A DNA stretch of 47,967 nucleotides from Polaribacter sp. (GCA_018608545.1 JABAZI010000071.1:48254-96220), one strand, 5' to 3'; numbered from the stretch's first letter, positions 8,356 to 17,492 are shown. Numbers and translations: made by a program. Notes: generated by a model from the sequence alone, not told the origin.

Positions 8356-9150
8356 ATGATTAAACAACTTTTAATTCTAATAATTTTATTTTTTTCTTAC
8401 ACAGGTTACTCTCAAGAAGAAATCATCACCCTATACAATTCAAAAAGAAAAGTAACAAAAGACCCTTCCAAAGCAACATTTTATCAAAAGGTAACAAAAG
8501 AAAATGATTCTCTTTGGTTATTTAGAATGTATAGAAGAAATAATCAACTGACTAGTTATTGGTATTCTAAGACTAAAGATTCCAAAAAAAGAATAGATAA
8601 AAAGGTTTCCTTTGGATTAAATGATAGTATTTCAAGTATTTTATTTTATAATGATAAAGGAGAAAAACATGGGAAGCTTTCTGCATGGTTTGATAATGGT
8701 AATAAATCCCAAGAGGGAAGATATGTAAATAGTAAAAAAGAAGGTTTGTGGAGGAATTATTTTTATAGTGGAGAAATTGCAGCAAGAGCTTTTTTTAAAA
8801 ATGATTCATTAATTACTGAAAAATTTTATGATAAGAATGGAAATGAAAGAGTTTTAAAAGGAAATTGCTGTAGAAAAAAACCCGAGTTCACGGGAGGAAG
8901 TAAAAAATATAAAAAAATTGTACGGAGGTTGGTAAGTAAACTAAAATGGAAAATTAAGGGAACTATAACGGTAGATTATACAATTAGTGTTACTGGAGAT
9001 TTAACAAATATTAGAATTTATGATACTCTTCCGGATAATTTACGTCAGGAAATTATAACGTTCTTTAAGCAAATAAAAGGTTGGAAACCAGCATTTAATA
9101 CTGGTAGGCTAATACCTGTTCAACATTCTTTTAAATTAATTTTTGAATAG
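8356..9150 (+). CDS. Exported MORN-variant protein with C-terminal TonB-like domain
   Basis: The ORF track begins inside mnmA. The ATG at 8356 gives a 264-aa product with a signal peptide (MIKQLLILIILFFSYTGYSQ). The middle has MORN-variant repeats (KHGKLSAWFDNGNKSQEGRY, KEGLWRNYFYSGEIAARAFF). The last 70 residues (IKGTITVDYTISVTGDLTNIRI, then GWKPAFNTGRLIPVQHSFKL) resemble the C-terminal domain of TonB energy transducers, but there is no Pro-rich spacer and no uncleaved TM anchor. It may bind an outer-membrane or cell-wall partner. It is not a normal TonB, and the function is unknown. Confidence 0.75.
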   Translation: MIKQLLILIILFFSYTGYSQEEIITLYNSKRKVTKDPSKATFYQKVTKENDSLWLFRMYRRNNQLTSYWYSKTKDSKKRIDKKVSFGLNDSISSILFYNDKGEKHGKLSAWFDNGNKSQEGRYVNSKKEGLWRNYFYSGEIAARAFFKNDSLITEKFYDKNGNERVLKGNCCRKKPEFTGGSKKYKKIVRRLVSKLKWKIKGTITVDYTISVTGDLTNIRIYDTLPDNLRQEIITFFKQIKGWKPAFNTGRLIPVQHSFKLIFE

Positions 9151-9153
9151 ACA

Positions 9154-10095
9154 ATGCAAAACAAAATCACACAACTTTTTAATATCCAATATCCAATCAT
9201 TCAAGGAGGAATGATTTGGGTTTCTGGTTGGAAATTAGCTTCTGCAGTATCAAATGCTGGAGGACTGGGGCTGATTGGAGCAGGTTCGATGTATCCGGAC
9301 GTTTTAAGAACACATATTCAGAAATGTAAAAATGCAACAGATAAGCCTTTTGGAGTAAATGTACCCATGTTGTATCCTGATATAGAAATAGTAATGGCTA
9401 TCATCATTGAAGAAGGAGTAAAGATTGTGTTTACTTCTGCTGGGAATCCAAAAAAATGGACTTCTTTTTTAAAAGAAAAAGGAATCACAGTGGTTCATGT
9501 GGTTAGTTCTGTAAAGTTTGCTTTAAAAGCGGAAGATGCAGGTGTTGATGCTGTTGTTTGTGAAGGATTTGAAGCAGGAGGTCACAATGGTAGAGAGGAG
9601 ACAACAACGTTTACATTAATTCCTATGGTAAAGCAACAAGTTAAAATTCCAATAATCGCTGCAGGTGGAATTGCTTCAGGAAGGGGGATGTTGGCTGCGA
9701 TGGTTTTAGGTGCAGATGCTGTTCAGTTAGGAAGTAGGTTTGCTGCTACAAAAGAATCTTCTGCTCATCAAAACTTTAAAACTACGATTATAAATGCTAA
9801 AGATGGTGATACCCATTTAACCTTAAAAGAATTAGCACCCGTTCGTTTGTTAAAAAATAAATTCTATCGAGAGTTACAAGAGTTGTATCTACAAAACCCT
9901 TCTAAAGAACAACTAAAGCAATTGTTGGGTAGAGCTCGAGCAAAAAAAGGAATATTTGAAGGAGATATAGACTCTGGTGAATTAGAAATTGGTCAGATCG
10001 CAGGATTAATTGATGAAATAAAACCAGCCAAAGAGGTCTTAGATCAAATTATTAATGAGTTTAATTTAGTTAAATCATTAATTTACAGTTATTAA
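9154..10095 (+). CDS. Nitronate monooxygenase / FabK-like flavin enzyme
   Basis: This 313-aa FMN-dependent TIM-barrel protein has the family features PIIQGGMIWVSG at the N terminus, EAGGHNG (catalytic His region), AAGGIASGRGMLAAMVLGADAVQLGSRF (phosphate binding) and a normal length. The family covers nitronate monooxygenases (2-nitropropane dioxygenase) and FabK enoyl-ACP reductases, and sequence alone does not separate them safely. The ATG lies 3 nt after the stop of the preceding gene, so it is probably in an operon with it. No fatty-acid synthesis genes are nearby, which slightly favours the oxidoreductase role. Confidence 0.88.
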   Translation: MQNKITQLFNIQYPIIQGGMIWVSGWKLASAVSNAGGLGLIGAGSMYPDVLRTHIQKCKNATDKPFGVNVPMLYPDIEIVMAIIIEEGVKIVFTSAGNPKKWTSFLKEKGITVVHVVSSVKFALKAEDAGVDAVVCEGFEAGGHNGREETTTFTLIPMVKQQVKIPIIAAGGIASGRGMLAAMVLGADAVQLGSRFAATKESSAHQNFKTTIINAKDGDTHLTLKELAPVRLLKNKFYRELQELYLQNPSKEQLKQLLGRARAKKGIFEGDIDSGELEIGQIAGLIDEIKPAKEVLDQIINEFNLVKSLIYSY

Positions 10096-10147
10096 AGTTT
10101 TTTTAATATAATTTAAATAATTAGTGTTAGTTCTAAATTAATGTTAT

Positions 10148-10155
10148 TATATTTG
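10148..10155 (+). promoter_or_regulatory. Cold-shock gene -7 element (TATATTTG)
   Basis: An exact TAnnTTTG match. It predicts a start site near 10160 and a leader of about 50 nt before the ATG at 10211. The leader is long enough to hold a temperature-responsive structure, but no strong stem is visible. Confidence 0.65.
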
Positions 10156-10210
10156 CACTTTAATAAAACGTTGTTAGTAATAAAATTAACAACACACTAA
10201 TTTTTTTATA

Positions 10211-10402
10211 ATGAATAAAGGTACCGTAAAATTTTTCAATGAATCTAAAGGATTTGGATTTATCACTGAAGAAGGATCAAACAAAGAACATTTTGTACAT
10301 GTTTCAGGATTAATCGATGAAATTCGTGAAAACGATGAAGTTGAATTCGACTTACAAGATGGAAGAAAAGGATTAAACGCAGTAAACGTAAGAGTATTAT
10401 AA
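10211..10402 (+). CDS. Cold-shock domain protein
   Basis: A 63-aa single-domain cold-shock protein, an OB-fold nucleic-acid chaperone. RNP1 is KGFGFI (residues 13-18) and RNP2 is HFVHVSG (from residue 27). The start MNKGTVKFFN is typical. It is monocistronic, with its own promoter and a strong terminator downstream. It probably binds single-stranded RNA or DNA in the cytoplasm. Confidence 0.95.
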   Translation: MNKGTVKFFNESKGFGFITEEGSNKEHFVHVSGLIDEIRENDEVEFDLQDGRKGLNAVNVRVL

Positions 10403-10433
10403 TATATATCTATTACTAGTTAAACTTTTATCT

Positions 10434-10465
10434 AAAAGCCTATCAAATTTTGATAGGCTTTTTTT
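10434..10465 (+). terminator. Bidirectional terminator after the cold-shock gene
   Basis: AAAAGCCTATCA pairs with TGATAGGCTTTT around AATTT and is followed by a T-run. The reverse reading also ends in T, so it can serve the convergent lytic transglycosylase gene. Confidence 0.9.
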
Positions 10466-10505
10466 ATTTGTAAGAAGATGTTTTTATTTCATGAGAGATA
10501 GGTTG

Positions 10506-11408
10506 TTATTTTACAGGAATTTTGATTTCGTACAACTTTCTGCTTGCATTGTTTAATTTATTTTCTCTTAACCAAGGATTATGAATTTTTAATTCTTTGT
10601 ATGTAATCCCGAATTTTTTTGCAAATAAGGTAATATTCGAAATGACAGTATCTACTTTTATAAGTCTAGTTTTAGTATGGGTGTATAAATCTTCATCATC
10701 AAAAATAAAACCGTATTTCTTGGGGTTTGAAATGACTTCTTTTAATGCAATGATTCTAAAAATATACCGTTCTGTTTCATTCGCTAACAATGCATCATAA
10801 TAATTAGTAACTTGTTGTTTTTCTAGTTGCTTATGAATTCCATAATTACCAGCATTGTATGCAGCAGCAGCCAAAGTCCAAGAATTAAATCGTTCTTTAG
10901 ATTTCTTTAAATAAGCAGCAGCTACTTTTGTTGATTTTTCAATATGGTATCGTTCATCGACATTCTTATTTATTTCTAACCCATATTCTTTTCCTGTTCG
11001 TTTCATAAAATGCCAGATTCCTGCGGCTCCTGCAGAAGAGGTCTCGTCAGTAAAAGCACTTTCGGCTAGAGCTAAAAATTTAAAATCGTCTGGCAAACCA
11101 TGTTTTTTAAGTAACGGTTCTAAGATTGGAAAATATTTATTGGCTCTTTTTATAAGAAGCAATCCGTTTGATTGCCAATACGTATTTACTAACAACTCTC
11201 TGTCCATTCGCTCTCTAATGTCCTTTTTTTCTATGGGAACTCTCTCTCCAGCAAGATTTAAATCTGAAGGAAGTTTGATTGCTTTAATTTTATAAAATTC
11301 GTGTGTAAATATTTTTTTACCTGATGTTTCTTTTTGTATTCCATTAAGCAATAATAGGGTAACAAATAAAACAAGGATTAGAGAAAGAATACGAAATGAT
11401 TTACTCAT
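10506..11408 (-). CDS. Membrane-bound lytic murein transglycosylase (SLT domain, LysM-like tail)
   Basis: This 300-aa enzyme cleaves the MurNAc-GlcNAc bond of peptidoglycan to give 1,6-anhydro ends. It has an N-terminal signal or anchor (about residues 7-25) and a family 1 SLT domain with the catalytic Glu in ALAESAF, then GAAGIWHFM and AAAAYNAGNYG. The C-terminal 50 residues (VISNITLFAKKFGITYKELKIHNPWL) look like a LysM unit. This is the MltD-type architecture with one LysM. It lies downstream of mtaB with a 119-nt gap in which I see no clear promoter or terminator. Confidence 0.9.
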   Translation of the reverse strand: MSKSFRILSLILVLFVTLLLLNGIQKETSGKKIFTHEFYKIKAIKLPSDLNLAGERVPIEKKDIRERMDRELLVNTYWQSNGLLLIKRANKYFPILEPLLKKHGLPDDFKFLALAESAFTDETSSAGAAGIWHFMKRTGKEYGLEINKNVDERYHIEKSTKVAAAYLKKSKERFNSWTLAAAAYNAGNYGIHKQLEKQQVTNYYDALLANETERYIFRIIALKEVISNPKKYGFIFDDEDLYTHTKTRLIKVDTVISNITLFAKKFGITYKELKIHNPWLRENKLNNASRKLYEIKIPVK

Positions 11409-11527
11409 AGTTTTTTTATTTTAAATATAATGTGTGATTTCTTTTATCAACTTAGAGATAATTAGTTCACCCAGATAATAGTTTTTAATTAGCAAAAATG
11501 TAAGATTTAACCTTCTAAAACATTTTT

Positions 11528-12847
11528 TTAGTTTACAAAATGAAACCTTACCAAACCATCGCTGTCAATTTCTGTAAGAGAAATTGTATGCAAGGTGTTC
11601 ACCAATTCAGGATTCCAGGGGGTTTTAACTTTTACATAGTTTTCTGTAAATCCGTTTATGAAACCTTCTTTATTTTCGTTTTCAAACAATACTTTAGCAG
11701 TCTTTCCAAGTTGACTCTCATAAAAAGAACGTCTTTTTTTAGCTGATAAACCTCGTAGCATTTTACTTCTTTTTGCTCGAATTTTCTTAGGGACCACACC
11801 GTCTAGTTTAACAGCTTCTGTATTGGGTCTCTCAGAATAGGTAAAAACATGTAAATATGAAATCTCCATTTCATTTAAATAATTGTAAGTTTCTAAAAAT
11901 AATTCATCAGTTTCACCTGGAAATCCTACAATAACATCAACACCAATGCATGCATTTGGCATCACTTCTTTAATTTTAGACACTCTATTTGTATACGTTT
12001 GAACAAGATACCTACGTTTCATTTTCTTTAATAATTCATCGCTTCCTGATTGCAAAGGAATGTGAAAATGAGGTACAAAAGATTTTGATTTTGATACAAA
12101 TTCAATTGTTTCATCTTTTAGTAGATTGGGTTCAATAGAAGAAATTCGTAAGCGATGAATTCCTTCAACGTTGTCTAATTTTTTTACGAGTTCTAAAAAG
12201 GTATGTTCATGTTTTTTGTTCCCAAATTCTCCTTTACCATAGTCACCTATGTTGACACCTGTTAAAACAATTTCCTTAATTCCCTTTGACGAAATCTCTT
12301 TGGCGTTATGAATCACATTTTCTAATGTATCACTTCTAGAAATTCCACGAGCTAAAGGGATTGTACAATATGTACACTTATAATCACAACCATCTTGTAC
12401 TTTTAAAAAAGCACGTGTTCTGTCTCCAATTGAATAAGATCCTACGTAAAAGTCTGCTTCAGAAATTTCACAAGAATGTACTTCACCAACATTATTTTTT
12501 GTTAGATCATTTATATAGCTTGTTACATTAAATTTTTCTGTTGCTCCTAAAACCAAATCAACACCGTCAACTGCTGCTAATTCTTCAGGTTTTAGTTGTG
12601 CATAACATCCAACTGCTATTAAAAAAGCCTCACTATTTTTTTTTAAAGCATTTTTAACAATAGATTTAAAACGTTTATCGGCATTATCTGTAACCGAACA
12701 GGTATTGATCACATAGATATCTGCGGTTTCCTCAAAATCAACACGTTTGAACCCTTCGTTCTCAAAATTTCGAGCGATCGTAGAAGTTTCTGAAAAGTTC
12801 AACTTGCATCCTAAGGTGTAAAAAGCAACATTTTTTTTTGTATTCAT
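11528..12847 (-). CDS. mtaB: tRNA (t6A37)-C2 methylthiotransferase MtaB
   Basis: A 439-aa radical-SAM enzyme that converts t6A37 to ms2t6A in ANN-decoding tRNAs. The N-terminal UPF0004 domain provides cluster cysteines (TLGCKLN, NTCSVT, GCYAQ). The radical-SAM motif is CDYKCTYC and is followed by TIPLARG. HIPLQSGSDELLKKMKRRY and a C-terminal TRAM-like part follow. The N-terminal CKLNFSE motif and the length fit MtaB better than MiaB or RimO. Candidate -7 elements lie 88-112 nt upstream. Confidence 0.94.
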   Translation of the reverse strand: MNTKKNVAFYTLGCKLNFSETSTIARNFENEGFKRVDFEETADIYVINTCSVTDNADKRFKSIVKNALKKNSEAFLIAVGCYAQLKPEELAAVDGVDLVLGATEKFNVTSYINDLTKNNVGEVHSCEISEADFYVGSYSIGDRTRAFLKVQDGCDYKCTYCTIPLARGISRSDTLENVIHNAKEISSKGIKEIVLTGVNIGDYGKGEFGNKKHEHTFLELVKKLDNVEGIHRLRISSIEPNLLKDETIEFVSKSKSFVPHFHIPLQSGSDELLKKMKRRYLVQTYTNRVSKIKEVMPNACIGVDVIVGFPGETDELFLETYNYLNEMEISYLHVFTYSERPNTEAVKLDGVVPKKIRAKRSKMLRGLSAKKRRSFYESQLGKTAKVLFENENKEGFINGFTENYVKVKTPWNPELVNTLHTISLTEIDSDGLVRFHFVN

Positions 12848-12934
12848 TCACATGTATTTAACCAAGGGTAAAAATACAATATTATTCACCATTTTTTAAA
12901 TAGAAAGATGAATTGTTACCTGTCTTCGTATTGG

Positions 12935-12959
12935 CAAATTTATGTATTTGACAAACTTA
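12935..12959 (-). promoter_or_regulatory. Two candidate -7 elements upstream of mtaB
   Basis: On the minus strand TAAATTTG (12935-12942) and TAAGTTTG (12952-12959) both match TAnnTTTG. Neither has a TTTG box at 19 bp. The 233-bp intergenic region also contains a small hairpin (AGTCAG-TT-CTGACT, 13008-13021), but no gene was recognised in it. Confidence 0.35.
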
Positions 12960-13080
12960 TATTACTCTGGTGTATCATCTGAAATTAAATCATATTACAA
13001 CGAAGTGAGTCAGTTCTGACTATGATGTTTATTTTTTAAGAAGAGTCAATTATTGATGATAGACCTTTGTTTGGAAATTG

Positions 13081-14094
13081 TTAGAGCCAATTAACCCTTG
13101 CAAGAATAGGGTAGTGGTCTGAAAATTCTATTGAAAAAGAGGTAAATTGATTTACAGTTGCAGCGTTGTCCGTTAAGATAAAATCAATTCTCATAGGAAA
13201 CCAGTAATTATATGTTTTACCAAATCCATTTCCAGCTTCAATAAAACCATCTTTTTTATTGTTAGAAATTTGGGTGTATACCCAAGAATAGGCTGTATTA
13301 TTAAAATCTCCACAAATTATTTTTTTTCCTTTCCAATTTTTTTCATGAACTAAAAATAATTCAGTTTGTTTTGCTTGTTTAAGAAAGTTTTTTTCAAGTT
13401 TTTTAATTAATTTTTCAGAATTTTCTTGGCCAAAGTTTTCTTTTTTTGGTGAAATATGAAGAGACTGTAAATGCAAATTATAGATTCTAATAGTATCGTT
13501 TCCTCTTAGAATATCTGCAAAAATTATATTATTTGATGTATTCTTTAATTTAAGAGAACCTCTATTTACAATCGGTAGTTTTGAGTAAATAGCCATTCCA
13601 AAATGGTTTTTAACATTTTTTTTGTCGATGTATTTGTACGGAAATTCAAGATCATATTTTTCTGAAGTACTATTTTCTTGAACAACAAAAACATCAGGTT
13701 TATTATCTTCTATAAATGAGAAAATCTTTTTTTCAATATTTTTTTCATCCAATGATTTAAAATGATTAAACATTCTCACATTGAAACTCATTACTTTTAA
13801 ATCGGAGTTTAAAGAAGTGTTTTTCTTCGACAATTTATAGAAAGGTGAAACACTAAACCAACCAACCAACAAGATCAAACCTGATAGTAAAAGTTGTTTT
13901 TTTAATTGTGTCAGCCAATAGATAAAAAAAAGAATATTTACAATTATTAAAACAGGTACAAACAGACTTAAAATCGCAAAAAAAGGAATGTTTTTTGGGG
14001 ATATATAAGGTAACAAGTATGACAATAATAGCAGTAAAGAAATTAAAGAGTTTATAAGATACAAAAGCTTGTCAAAAAACGATAACTTTTTCAT
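13081..14094 (-). CDS. Membrane-anchored endonuclease/exonuclease/phosphatase (EEP) family protein
   Basis: The ORF-track start overlaps the rhomboid gene. The ATG at 14092-14094 gives 337 aa (MKKLSFFDKLLYL) and lies 1 nt after the rhomboid stop. Three hydrophobic segments occupy about residues 10-95. A complete EEP fold follows: MSFNVRMFN, VVQENS (metal Glu), NLHLQS, GDFNNTAYSWVY, RIDFILT and SDHYPI. The catalytic domain probably faces the periplasm. Family members act on DNA, sphingomyelin or phosphoinositides, and the substrate here is unknown. It is the last gene of the mutL-rhomboid operon. Confidence 0.88.
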   Translation of the reverse strand: MKKLSFFDKLLYLINSLISLLLLLSYLLPYISPKNIPFFAILSLFVPVLIIVNILFFIYWLTQLKKQLLLSGLILLVGWFSVSPFYKLSKKNTSLNSDLKVMSFNVRMFNHFKSLDEKNIEKKIFSFIEDNKPDVFVVQENSTSEKYDLEFPYKYIDKKNVKNHFGMAIYSKLPIVNRGSLKLKNTSNNIIFADILRGNDTIRIYNLHLQSLHISPKKENFGQENSEKLIKKLEKNFLKQAKQTELFLVHEKNWKGKKIICGDFNNTAYSWVYTQISNNKKDGFIEAGNGFGKTYNYWFPMRIDFILTDNAATVNQFTSFSIEFSDHYPILARVNWL

Positions 14095-14095
14095 G

Positions 14096-14950
14096 TTACT
14101 TTTTTCCCTGTTTAAATAAAAATTCTTTCTCACTCTGTGTTAAAGCGTCATAACCCGATTTACTTATTTTATCTAAAATCACATCAATTTGTTGTTGAGT
14201 TAATGAGGTATTTGTTTCCTTTTTTACGCTCTTTTTTGGTGATTTATATACTTTTCTAAAGGGTCTTTTTTTGGTTTTGAAAACAGACAAGATTATATTT
14301 AAAATATTGCTTTCTTTTGTTGTTCCTCGACTTACGTATATAAAACCGAATAATGCACCTCCCAGATGAGCAAAGTGTCCACCTGCATTCGATCCAGATA
14401 ATGCTAAAATATCCAATCCTATCCATATTGCCGCCAAATACCATAATTTCACAAAACCAATAAAACGTATTTTAAATTGATAAGTAGGAATGTAGGTTGT
14501 GATTCCTATAAATATTGCAGATATTCCTGCAGATCCCCCTATTAAAATTGAAGATCTTCCTTCAAATAAAGGAAAATAATTATGGCTAAGCAGGTATAAT
14601 ATTCCACCAAAAAATGTTCCTAACAGGTAAAAAGTAAGCAGCTGTTTTTGTGTAAAATACTCTATAAATAAATTACCAATAAAATTTAATGTTATTAAGT
14701 TTAAGAGGAGGTGTATAAAATCTGCATGTAAAAAACCATAGCTAATGATGGTCCAAGGTTTAGAGAGGAGTATTGAAAAATTATGATCTAAGGCAAACCA
14801 TTTTAAAATTCCGTTGATTTCAATTTTATACAACTCTTGAATTACTGAAATGAATAACGTTAAAATAAATATAATTGAATTTATGTAGATGATTCTTTCT
14901 ACAATGTTTCCTTTATTATAGCGAGATTTTATGTATTTTATATAATTCAT
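14096..14950 (-). CDS. Rhomboid family intramembrane serine protease (284 aa)
   Basis: The polytopic protein has the rhomboid dyad: Ser140 in GGSAGISA and His195 in GHFAHLGG. The second-helix motif HADFIHLLLNL is also present. A cytoplasmic Lys-rich tail (about residues 215-284) carries KSVKKE and ends in TQSEKEFLFKQGKK. Rhomboids cleave substrates within or near transmembrane helices. Its ATG overlaps the stop of the second rhomboid gene by one base. It is a tandem paralogue of the 243-aa rhomboid just upstream in the operon. Confidence 0.92.
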   Translation of the reverse strand: MNYIKYIKSRYNKGNIVERIIYINSIIFILTLFISVIQELYKIEINGILKWFALDHNFSILLSKPWTIISYGFLHADFIHLLLNLITLNFIGNLFIEYFTQKQLLTFYLLGTFFGGILYLLSHNYFPLFEGRSSILIGGSAGISAIFIGITTYIPTYQFKIRFIGFVKLWYLAAIWIGLDILALSGSNAGGHFAHLGGALFGFIYVSRGTTKESNILNIILSVFKTKKRPFRKVYKSPKKSVKKETNTSLTQQQIDVILDKISKSGYDALTQSEKEFLFKQGKK

Positions 14951-15681
14951 TAATTAATTATGTATTGATTTTTTTTCCAATACCATGCAATTATAAAACC
15001 TATGATAGCACCCCCAATATGTGCAAAATGAGCAATATTTCCAATAGAGTAATCTGTCATACCAAAGAATACATCAATAGCAATAAGTATTGGAATAAAG
15101 TATTTTGCTGCGATGGGAATTGGTAAGAATATCAAGGCTAGTTTTGCATCTTTAAAGTACATTCCAAATGCAACTAAAACCCCGTATACTGCACCAGATG
15201 CACCAACAGCTTTTGCATTATACAGTCCAATAATACTATTAAATTGTTCTTGAGTTATATATTCAATAACTCTTAAATCATTTGTTTTTGCTGATTCTAA
15301 GATAGTAATTATTTCAGACTGTTGTAAACCTGCATTAATAAACAAATTATAAATTTCGTTAAATTGGTAATAATTAACTAGTGTGTATACCAGTCCCGCT
15401 CCAATACCTGCAGAAAAATAGAAGAATATAAATTTATTTTTTCCCCACATTTTTTCTAATGGTGATCCAAAAGCCCATAATCCATACATGTTAAAAAGAA
15501 TATGACCAAAGCTGCCATGCATGAACATGTGGGTAATATATTGCCAAATTCCAAAATGTTCATTTTTTGGAAAATGAAGTGCCAACAGATTTGAAAAATC
15601 CAACTTCATAAATTGTGGACCAACAAATAAAATTACATTGATTATGATTAAATGTTTTATGGCACCTGTTATGTTGTTCAT
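14950..15681 (-). CDS. Rhomboid family intramembrane serine protease (243 aa)
   Basis: The six-helix-type protein has Ser162 in VGASGAVYG and His221 in AHFAHIGG, and HGSFGHILFNMYGLWAFG in the second helix. A roughly 50-residue insertion (about 108-155) separates the early helices from the active-site helix. It starts 2 nt after the mutL stop and overlaps the following rhomboid gene by one base, so the two are translated together. Confidence 0.93.
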   Translation of the reverse strand: MNNITGAIKHLIIINVILFVGPQFMKLDFSNLLALHFPKNEHFGIWQYITHMFMHGSFGHILFNMYGLWAFGSPLEKMWGKNKFIFFYFSAGIGAGLVYTLVNYYQFNEIYNLFINAGLQQSEIITILESAKTNDLRVIEYITQEQFNSIIGLYNAKAVGASGAVYGVLVAFGMYFKDAKLALIFLPIPIAAKYFIPILIAIDVFFGMTDYSIGNIAHFAHIGGAIIGFIIAWYWKKNQYIIN

Positions 15682-15683
15682 CT

Positions 15684-17492
15684 TTATTGGTTAAATAAAT
15701 TGTCTATTTCGTTCAAAGTTAATGTTTTGAATGTTGGTTTCCCAAAAGGAGAAACGAGAGGTTCTTTACAAGAGAATAAATTGTTTACAAGCTCTTCTTG
15801 TTCTTTTTCAGACAATTGGGTTCCTTTTTTTATTGATAATGTTTTAGCAAACGACTTTGCCATTACATCAAAGTGACTAAAACTTGCATCAGGAACTTCT
15901 AAAGTAATATCATTTAATAATTCTTCCAAAATAGTTGTAATCTTACTTTCGGTAATTGAAATCGGAATGCCTTTTATCGTGATATCATTTTTTGTAAATT
16001 CTTCAAAAGAAAATCCAACATTTTCTAATTCTGTTTTTATTGTATAAATCATTTCTATTTCAGCTGAAGAAAAAGAGATTTTTACAGGAAATAACAATTG
16101 TTGGCTGTTGGCGTCTTTAATAGTAATGTTTTCTAAAAATTCTTCATACAAAATGCGCTGATGTGCCGATGTCTGATTGATTAAAACAATTCCAGATTTT
16201 ATGGAACTAAGGATATATTTTCGCTGAATTTGAATCGTTTTTTGAGTTTGATTATTTTGTTGGTTCTCAAATAATTCTGTTTGATTTTCTTCCTCATTTA
16301 CAGTGTTAGAAGTATATAGTGATTCCCAACTTTGAGTATGTTTTTCTCTGTTGTATGGGAAAGAAATTTCTTTCTGTTCTTTAAAAGGGTTGAAATCTGG
16401 ATCTACAGAAATTTCAGGAGTTTTTGTAGCCTTGGGATTTGTGTGAAATTGATACGAGGTATCTAAATTGGCATCTCGATTAAAATCTAAAATAGGTGCG
16501 ATATTATATTGTCCTAAGCTGTGTTTCACAGTTGCTCTTAACATTGCGTACAACGCTTTCTCATTATCAAACTTAATTTCTGTTTTTGTTGGATGAATGT
16601 TAATGTCAAGTGTATTTGCAGGGACTGTTAAATATAAAAAATAGGAAGGGTGTGAACCTTGTTCTAAGAGGCCTTCAAACGCATTTACAACAGCATGATT
16701 TAAATAAGGACTCTTTATAAAACGATCATTTACAAAAAAGAACTGTTCTCCTCTTTTTCTTCTTGAAAACTCTGGTTTAGCGACAAAACCTTCAATAGCA
16801 ACAATATCCGTTTGTTCGTTTATTGGAACCAGTTTTTCATTCATTTTGTTTCCAAAAACATTCACAATTCGCTTTCTTAAATTACTGCTTTTTAAATGAT
16901 ATATTTCATTATTATTGTGATACATTAAAAAAGAAATAGTTGGATGCGCTAGACAAACCCTTTGAAATTCATCAATAATATGTCTTGTTTCAACGGTATT
17001 CGATTTTAAAAAATTTCTTCTTGCAGGAATATTGTAAAATAAATTTTTTACGGCAATACTTGTTCCTTCACTTGTTGAAATAAAATTTTGAGAGATAATG
17101 TTACTTCCTTCAATTTTTATAGAAGTTCCAAGTTCATCATTATGTTGTTTTGTTTTTAATTCTACATGTGCAATTGCAGCGATTGAGGCTAGAGCCTCCC
17201 CTCGAAATCCCTTAGTAGAAAGGTTGAATAAATCTTCTGCTTTTTGAATCTTTGAGGTTGCATGCCGTTCAAATGATACTTTAGCATCTCTTGGACTCAT
17301 GCCTTTTCCGTTATCAATTACTTGAACCAGCGTTTTACCAGCATCAATTAACAATAATTTTATATTGGTTGCACCAGCATCTATAGCATTTTCGAGCAAT
17401 TCTTTTACAACCGAAGCTGGACGTTGAACGACTTCTCCTGCAGCAATTTGATTTGCCACATGATCTGGTAACAATTGAATAATATCAGACAT
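15684..17492 (-). CDS. mutL: DNA mismatch repair protein MutL
   Basis: A 602-aa MutL with a complete GHKL ATPase N terminus (ELLENAIDAGAT, DNGKGM, TKGFRGEALASI), a linker of about 100 residues and a C-terminal dimerisation domain. The endonuclease metal motif DQHA-x2-E-x4-E seen in B. subtilis-type MutL appears at residues 439-450 as NQTSAHQRILYE. The usual CPHGRP site near the C terminus is SPFGKP (581-586). The Asp, His and Glu ligands and the Cys/His are therefore lost, suggesting no nicking activity. The ATG overlaps the stop of the 91-aa gene by one base. Confidence 0.96.
   Translation of the reverse strand: MSDIIQLLPDHVANQIAAGEVVQRPASVVKELLENAIDAGATNIKLLLIDAGKTLVQVIDNGKGMSPRDAKVSFERHATSKIQKAEDLFNLSTKGFRGEALASIAAIAHVELKTKQHNDELGTSIKIEGSNIISQNFISTSEGTSIAVKNLFYNIPARRNFLKSNTVETRHIIDEFQRVCLAHPTISFLMYHNNNEIYHLKSSNLRKRIVNVFGNKMNEKLVPINEQTDIVAIEGFVAKPEFSRRKRGEQFFFVNDRFIKSPYLNHAVVNAFEGLLEQGSHPSYFLYLTVPANTLDINIHPTKTEIKFDNEKALYAMLRATVKHSLGQYNIAPILDFNRDANLDTSYQFHTNPKATKTPEISVDPDFNPFKEQKEISFPYNREKHTQSWESLYTSNTVNEEENQTELFENQQNNQTQKTIQIQRKYILSSIKSGIVLINQTSAHQRILYEEFLENITIKDANSQQLLFPVKISFSSAEIEMIYTIKTELENVGFSFEEFTKNDITIKGIPISITESKITTILEELLNDITLEVPDASFSHFDVMAKSFAKTLSIKKGTQLSEKEQEELVNNLFSCKEPLVSPFGKPTFKTLTLNEIDNLFNQ

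Noticed and set aside
12848-13080. 233-bp gap with hairpin AGTCAG-TT-CTGACT as a possible small RNA
   Set aside because: The stem is short, has no T-run after it, and no promoter is placed to make a defined transcript.
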